From CAIUVD01 sp044338255 (GTDB lineage Bacteria > Planctomycetota > UBA11346): a DNA stretch of 53,986 nucleotides. The first letter of the stretch is position 1, and each line of letters opens with the position of its first letter. The stretch is from the NCBI GenBank assembly GCA_044338255.1, contig JBIILZ010000011.1:1-53986 (forward strand), read 5' to 3'. Shown piece after piece: positions 51,107 to 53,986 of this stretch. The notes beneath the pieces are model-generated. The model was not told the DNA's origin. It did no database searches and worked only from the letters and a program-made list of their open reading frames with translations. Both the position numbers and the translations under genes were made by a program.

Positions 51107-52112
51107 GGGAGCGGATCCGGGAGCGGAGATGAGGCGCGTTCACGGTAAGCAGCACGGCGGCGATCCGGTCGACCTCGCGATAAGCCGGCTGCGTCAGCTC
51201 GTCGCCGAAGACGTCGGGATCGAGTTCTTCATAGGCCGCGGTTGCCCCGGCGGCGGCGCATAAACTCAACGCCGCCTGTGCAAAGCGGTCGTGACCGGCG
51301 ATGATCGGTGACCCGGTGTAGAGGATGAGCTGCCCGTCAGGGGCTAGCCGCTGCAAGGCGGTAGCGACGATACGCAGCGACAGGCCGGTGCCGAGATCTC
51401 CGGCGCCGTCGCGATAGATGCGTCCCAAGGAATCGGCCATGTAGGGCGGATTGGCGATGATCGCATCGGGCTGTTCATCGAGGTTGGTCAGCAGATCGCC
51501 GACATGGGCGAGTACCTGCGGCCGGCAGGCGAGCAGGCGATTGGCATTGGCGAACGCCATGGCCCGGGGATTGATGTCGATCAAAACCAAGCGCTCGGCG
51601 CAGGTGAGGCTTTCCAGACCGCCTGCGCCCGAGCCGCAGCCGAGATCGATCAGCAGATCGCAGGGGCGGAGATGACGGCGGACGGCGGCGACGAATCGAT
51701 AGGTGTCCGGACCGAAAAAGACCGCATCCGGAGCCACCGTCGGAAAGCCGTCATGGGCATACAGGTTCCTGCCGATGGAGGCGAAGCGGATGACGCTGCG
51801 CAGGCCCTCGGGCGAGCGGCGCAGAAGGCCGGCGGAATGGAGCGTCGCCGTAAGCGCGAGCGGCAGGTCGTGATCGGAAAATGGCAGATTCCAGCCGAAG
51901 ATCGCGCGCAAACTGCCCGGTGTATCGGCCGGTCCGCGAGCGACGACGCTCGCATGAGTGATCGGGGTCACGGTCGTAAAATGGTACCCCGATTCGTGCA
52001 GATATCCCCCGACCTCGACGATGGCGGCGATCAGCTCGGTGAATTCGGCGTTGGTCGAATGCGACGGAGTGGGGATGAGCGGTAGCGAAGAAACCGTGAG
52101 GGCAGAGACCAT
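51090..52112 (-). CDS. class I methyltransferase of the N5-glutamine/small-molecule type
   Basis: The protein has 340 residues from the ATG at 52112 (a TTG at 52139 is less likely). Motif I is LLIDLGCGSGAGGLE, motif II LVLIDINPRAM, and the catalytic IIANPPYM block (NPPY) marks the HemK/RlmG-like group that methylates amide or amino nitrogens. An N-terminal domain of about 150 residues precedes it (AIFGWNLPFSDHDLP). Its 3' end overlaps the haem-oxygenase-like gene. Together they look like a modification pair for a small metabolite or peptide. Confidence 0.8.
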   Translation of the reverse strand: MVSALTVSSLPLIPTPSHSTNAEFTELIAAIVEVGGYLHESGYHFTTVTPITHASVVARGPADTPGSLRAIFGWNLPFSDHDLPLALTATLHSAGLLRRSPEGLRSVIRFASIGRNLYAHDGFPTVAPDAVFFGPDTYRFVAAVRRHLRPCDLLIDLGCGSGAGGLESLTCAERLVLIDINPRAMAFANANRLLACRPQVLAHVGDLLTNLDEQPDAIIANPPYMADSLGRIYRDGAGDLGTGLSLRIVATALQRLAPDGQLILYTGSPIIAGHDRFAQAALSLCAAAGATAAYEELDPDVFGDELTQPAYREVDRIAAVLLTVNAPHLRSRIRSHAYLA

Positions 52113-52450
52113 GTCTACGCTGTGCGCGAAGCATGCCAAGCTCAGGCGGGAGATGGTCTGGCTTTTTCCTGCAATCCGCAGCGTGATGGAGGGGCAGGAG
52201 ATGGTGAAATGCAGCGAGCGATTCAGGAAGACGGGTGGTACCAGTCGAGAAGCATGGAATGAATGCAGATCCTCGTGGAAGGAAACGGCGAAGCGGGTTT
52301 CAGCTTCCGGTTTTGGGACAATTAAATCTACGGGGAGCCTCTCTGCATGAGGTGACCACCACGACCACCGTTCTCAGCTTACAACGCAGCTGCCGTCCAT
52401 CTGCGGCATTGCGCGACGTTCGCCAGAAAATCCCTGATGTCTGGTGGCCG
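52113..52450. other. intergenic, nothing recognisable
   Basis: Between the methyltransferase start and the end of the Lys-rich gene I see no gene, terminator hairpin or repeat that I would defend. Confidence 0.4.
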
Positions 52451-53526
52451 TTAGGTTTGCCCTGCACGACCACGAGAACCAGTGCGCGCGGTTTCCGCAC
52501 GAGCGATTTTGGATCTGGAAGTCGACGATCGTGTTGATGCGGAACGTTTACTTCCAGTCCCGCTTATGGAGCTCATCCGCTTGGTCGTTGGTGCGCTCTT
52601 GCCTGTGGTCATTTCCCCACTTTTTTCGCGAGCTCCGGCTTTGGTATGCTTCGTTTCGCGGGTGTTCGCGCCACGTGCATCGTCTTTCTTTTCTTTGGCT
52701 TTCTCCATGGACTGTATGTTGCTCTTGGTCCCCGATTCATTTTTGGCGGTGCCTCGTGCATTGCCATCACGCGCACCTGGTGTGCTCAGCGCGCGGCTCC
52801 TTTCGCTCGTACTCAAGTTTTCGTCGGCGGATTTTTTTTACGTGTGCCACTGGTCTGGCTGTTTTTTTCGGTGCCACTCTTTGCTCGGCTGTTGTCCTTG
52901 TCCTTGTTGTTGTCGCTGGATTCCTTGTGGTTTATTTCGCGGATAGCGCTCATTCCACGAGCACTCATTTTTTCCGTAGGTATCAGTTTCTTCCTGTCGG
53001 TTCTTTCGACTTTCCACTCGGCACTGGAATACTTTTGTCGGGGTTCTTCGGCCATTCGCTTGCTGCCGGAGCGGCTCTTGTATTCCGATTTTTCTTCGGA
53101 TTTAACTCCGCTTTTACCACTTCCACCTTTACCACCTCCACCTTTACCACCTCCACCTTTACCACCTCCACCTTTACCACCTCCACCTTTACCACCTCCA
53201 CCTTTACCACATCCACCTTTATCACCTCCGCCTTCACCACCTCCATTTTTCGCATTCACCCCCTTGGAGCTACTGTGCATTCCTTTATTTTTATGGTCCT
53301 GATTTTGTTCTCTATCGTTCTGTTGAGGACCGTATCCGGCGTTGGTTGACATTTTATGAGCGATCACACGTGGCACTTCCTGGACCTCTGAAAGACCCCC
53401 ATCAGAACTGCGCTCATTTGATTCCTCGTGCACGATCCTTGTTTCCTGATCTTGATCAGTCTCCAGGTCGGACTTTGGGCGCTTAGGCGTGCGAGTTTGT
53501 GAAAATAATTGGTCGCCACGTGTCAT
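52451..53526 (-). pseudogene. Lys/Gly/Ser-rich disordered protein, frame broken at an A8 tract
   Basis: The first frame (ATG 53526) is a hydrophilic protein with nine GGKGG-type repeats, and ends TRKKNPPTKT. One extra A in the run of eight (52832-52839, plus-strand T's) would continue it as TRKKKSADENLSTSERSRAL and on to 52451, giving about 358 residues of uniform low-complexity Lys/Ser/Thr/Glu composition. It resembles histone H1-like or LEA-like stress proteins, with no named family. The opposite strand also has long open frames rich in Trp, Phe and Cys; these are the expected mirror of a Lys/Ser/Thr-rich gene. Confidence 0.5.
53116..53250. repeat. 15-bp tandem repeat, 9 units
   Basis: ACCACCTCCACCTTT recurs exactly five times at 53131-53205, with variant units before and after. 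It encodes the Gly-Gly-Lys-Gly-Gly repeats on the minus strand. Confidence 0.95.
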
Positions 53527-53622
53527 AGTGATCTCGGGGTAATGGGGGAGTCACCATGCGATGAAGACGTCCAGCCTTCGGATGAGTGCCGTGTCCGGTC
53601 GCAAGAATGACCCTCGAATCGT

Positions 53623-53638
53623 AGCTACTTACGTGCCA
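53623..53638 (-). promoter_or_regulatory. sigma54-like promoter before the Lys-rich gene
   Basis: On the minus strand TGGCACGTAAGTAGCT has a full -24 element and TAGCT in place of TTGCT at correct spacing. It lies 97 bp upstream of the ATG at 53526. Confidence 0.5.
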
Positions 53639-53886
53639 GTTTTAAATTGGTGCAACGTTTTGCCTTCATGCATTATGAATAAATTCTGGGAATAATCAGC
53701 GCAATCTGCATGAGGATCAAAGAGGGTGGCGATTGGTTTAGGGCTGGCGCTAGCTTTGCCCAGGCACGGTTATCGCCCCTGTTGCGCAACCGCTCGGGGT
53801 TATCCACGAGCGGTTCGGAATTCTTCGCGAATTGTGCAGCAACCTGATGCCCCGGGTGCGCTGCTGCGCCCTGGGTCATCGAACGC

Positions 53887-53986
53887 TGTGCAGTCTCAAA
53901 ACTCTGACCGCTTCCAGTCTCAAAACTCTGGCCGGGTCCAAAGTGACCGGCCCTGATGGGTCTCCTGCCGGTCACCTGAGGATCCT
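53887..53986. mobile_element. terminal part of an IS21-like insertion sequence (inverted relative to the left edge)
   Basis: The element appears to begin with TGTGCAG at 53887. Repeat copies GCAGTCTCAAAACTCTGACC (53890-53909) and CCAGTCTCAAAACTCTGGCC (53914-53933) are the reverse complement of the pair at 51-93. The remaining sequence to 53986 would be the start of the element, before its transposase gene. Confidence 0.6.

Noticed and set aside
52444..53349. Plus-strand hydrophobic protein (Trp/Phe/Cys-rich with TTSTF repeats)
   Set aside because: It mirrors a Lys/Ser/Thr/Gly-rich gene on the other strand. Composition is unnatural, and a sigma54-like promoter lies on the minus-strand side.
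1..53986. tRNA, rRNA or riboswitch genes
   Set aside because: I looked for cloverleaf-like segments and known riboswitch cores in the intergenic regions and saw none; a covariance-model search would be decisive.

Overview
The window reads as an accessory, polysaccharide-degrading region of a high-GC, Gram-negative, free-living bacterium. Very large signal-peptide-bearing carbohydrate-active proteins, calcium-loop repeats in secreted proteins, RbsABC-type uptake instead of SusCD, beta-barrel proteins ending in Phe and sigma54 regulators would fit a PVC-type organism (Planctomycetota, Verrucomicrobiota, Lentisphaerota). That placement is inference; no rRNA or marker gene is present. Both window edges are ends of the same IS21-like element in opposite orientation, so the window is probably a contig broken at a repeat.

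Region 1 (0.6-17.8 kb), uronate polysaccharide use. A minus-strand block encodes a PL8 lyase, a DUF4861 protein, a secreted protein with calcium-type loops and a 971-residue toroid protein. Upstream lie kduD and kduI. Divergent from kduI are an aldo/keto reductase, a hexuronate-type MFS transporter and a TIM-barrel isomerase. A KdgR-like palindrome covers the kduI start, and an IclR regulator is encoded nearby. A desaturase-Rieske-reductase fusion (MocD/E/F-like) with a divergent AraC regulator lies between.

Region 2 (17.9-28.8 kb), a second glycan locus: a 1,218-residue secreted protein, a degenerate SGNH/beta-propeller protein, an AraC regulator, a secreted SGNH esterase, a frame-broken CAP-like protein and a CE7 acetyl esterase. 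A 19-bp motif recurs in the same orientation 54-98 bp upstream of four of these genes and probably marks one AraC regulon.

Region 3 (28.8-37.8 kb): an arsenic cassette (aquaporin, ArsR, ArsC-type phosphatase), a MarR remnant, an RbsBAC-like ABC importer, and a three-gene cell-surface glycan cluster (GT2, methyltransferase, polytopic membrane protein).

Region 4 (37.8-53.9 kb), regulation and stress: PPOX-fold, KGG, DUF3185, DUF2383 and coiled-coil proteins, two outer-membrane barrels, an NtrC-type regulator, a histidine kinase, an atypical sigma54 activator, several sigma54-like promoters, and a methyltransferase / haem-oxygenase-like diiron oxidase / ATP-grasp remnant cluster.

The window is full of short tandem duplications (7-19 bp units). 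Some sit harmlessly at gene ends; 10- and 13-bp copies break reading frames, and C10 and A8 runs break two more. A 168-169 bp MITE-like element occurs twice in full, with remnants beside stop codons.
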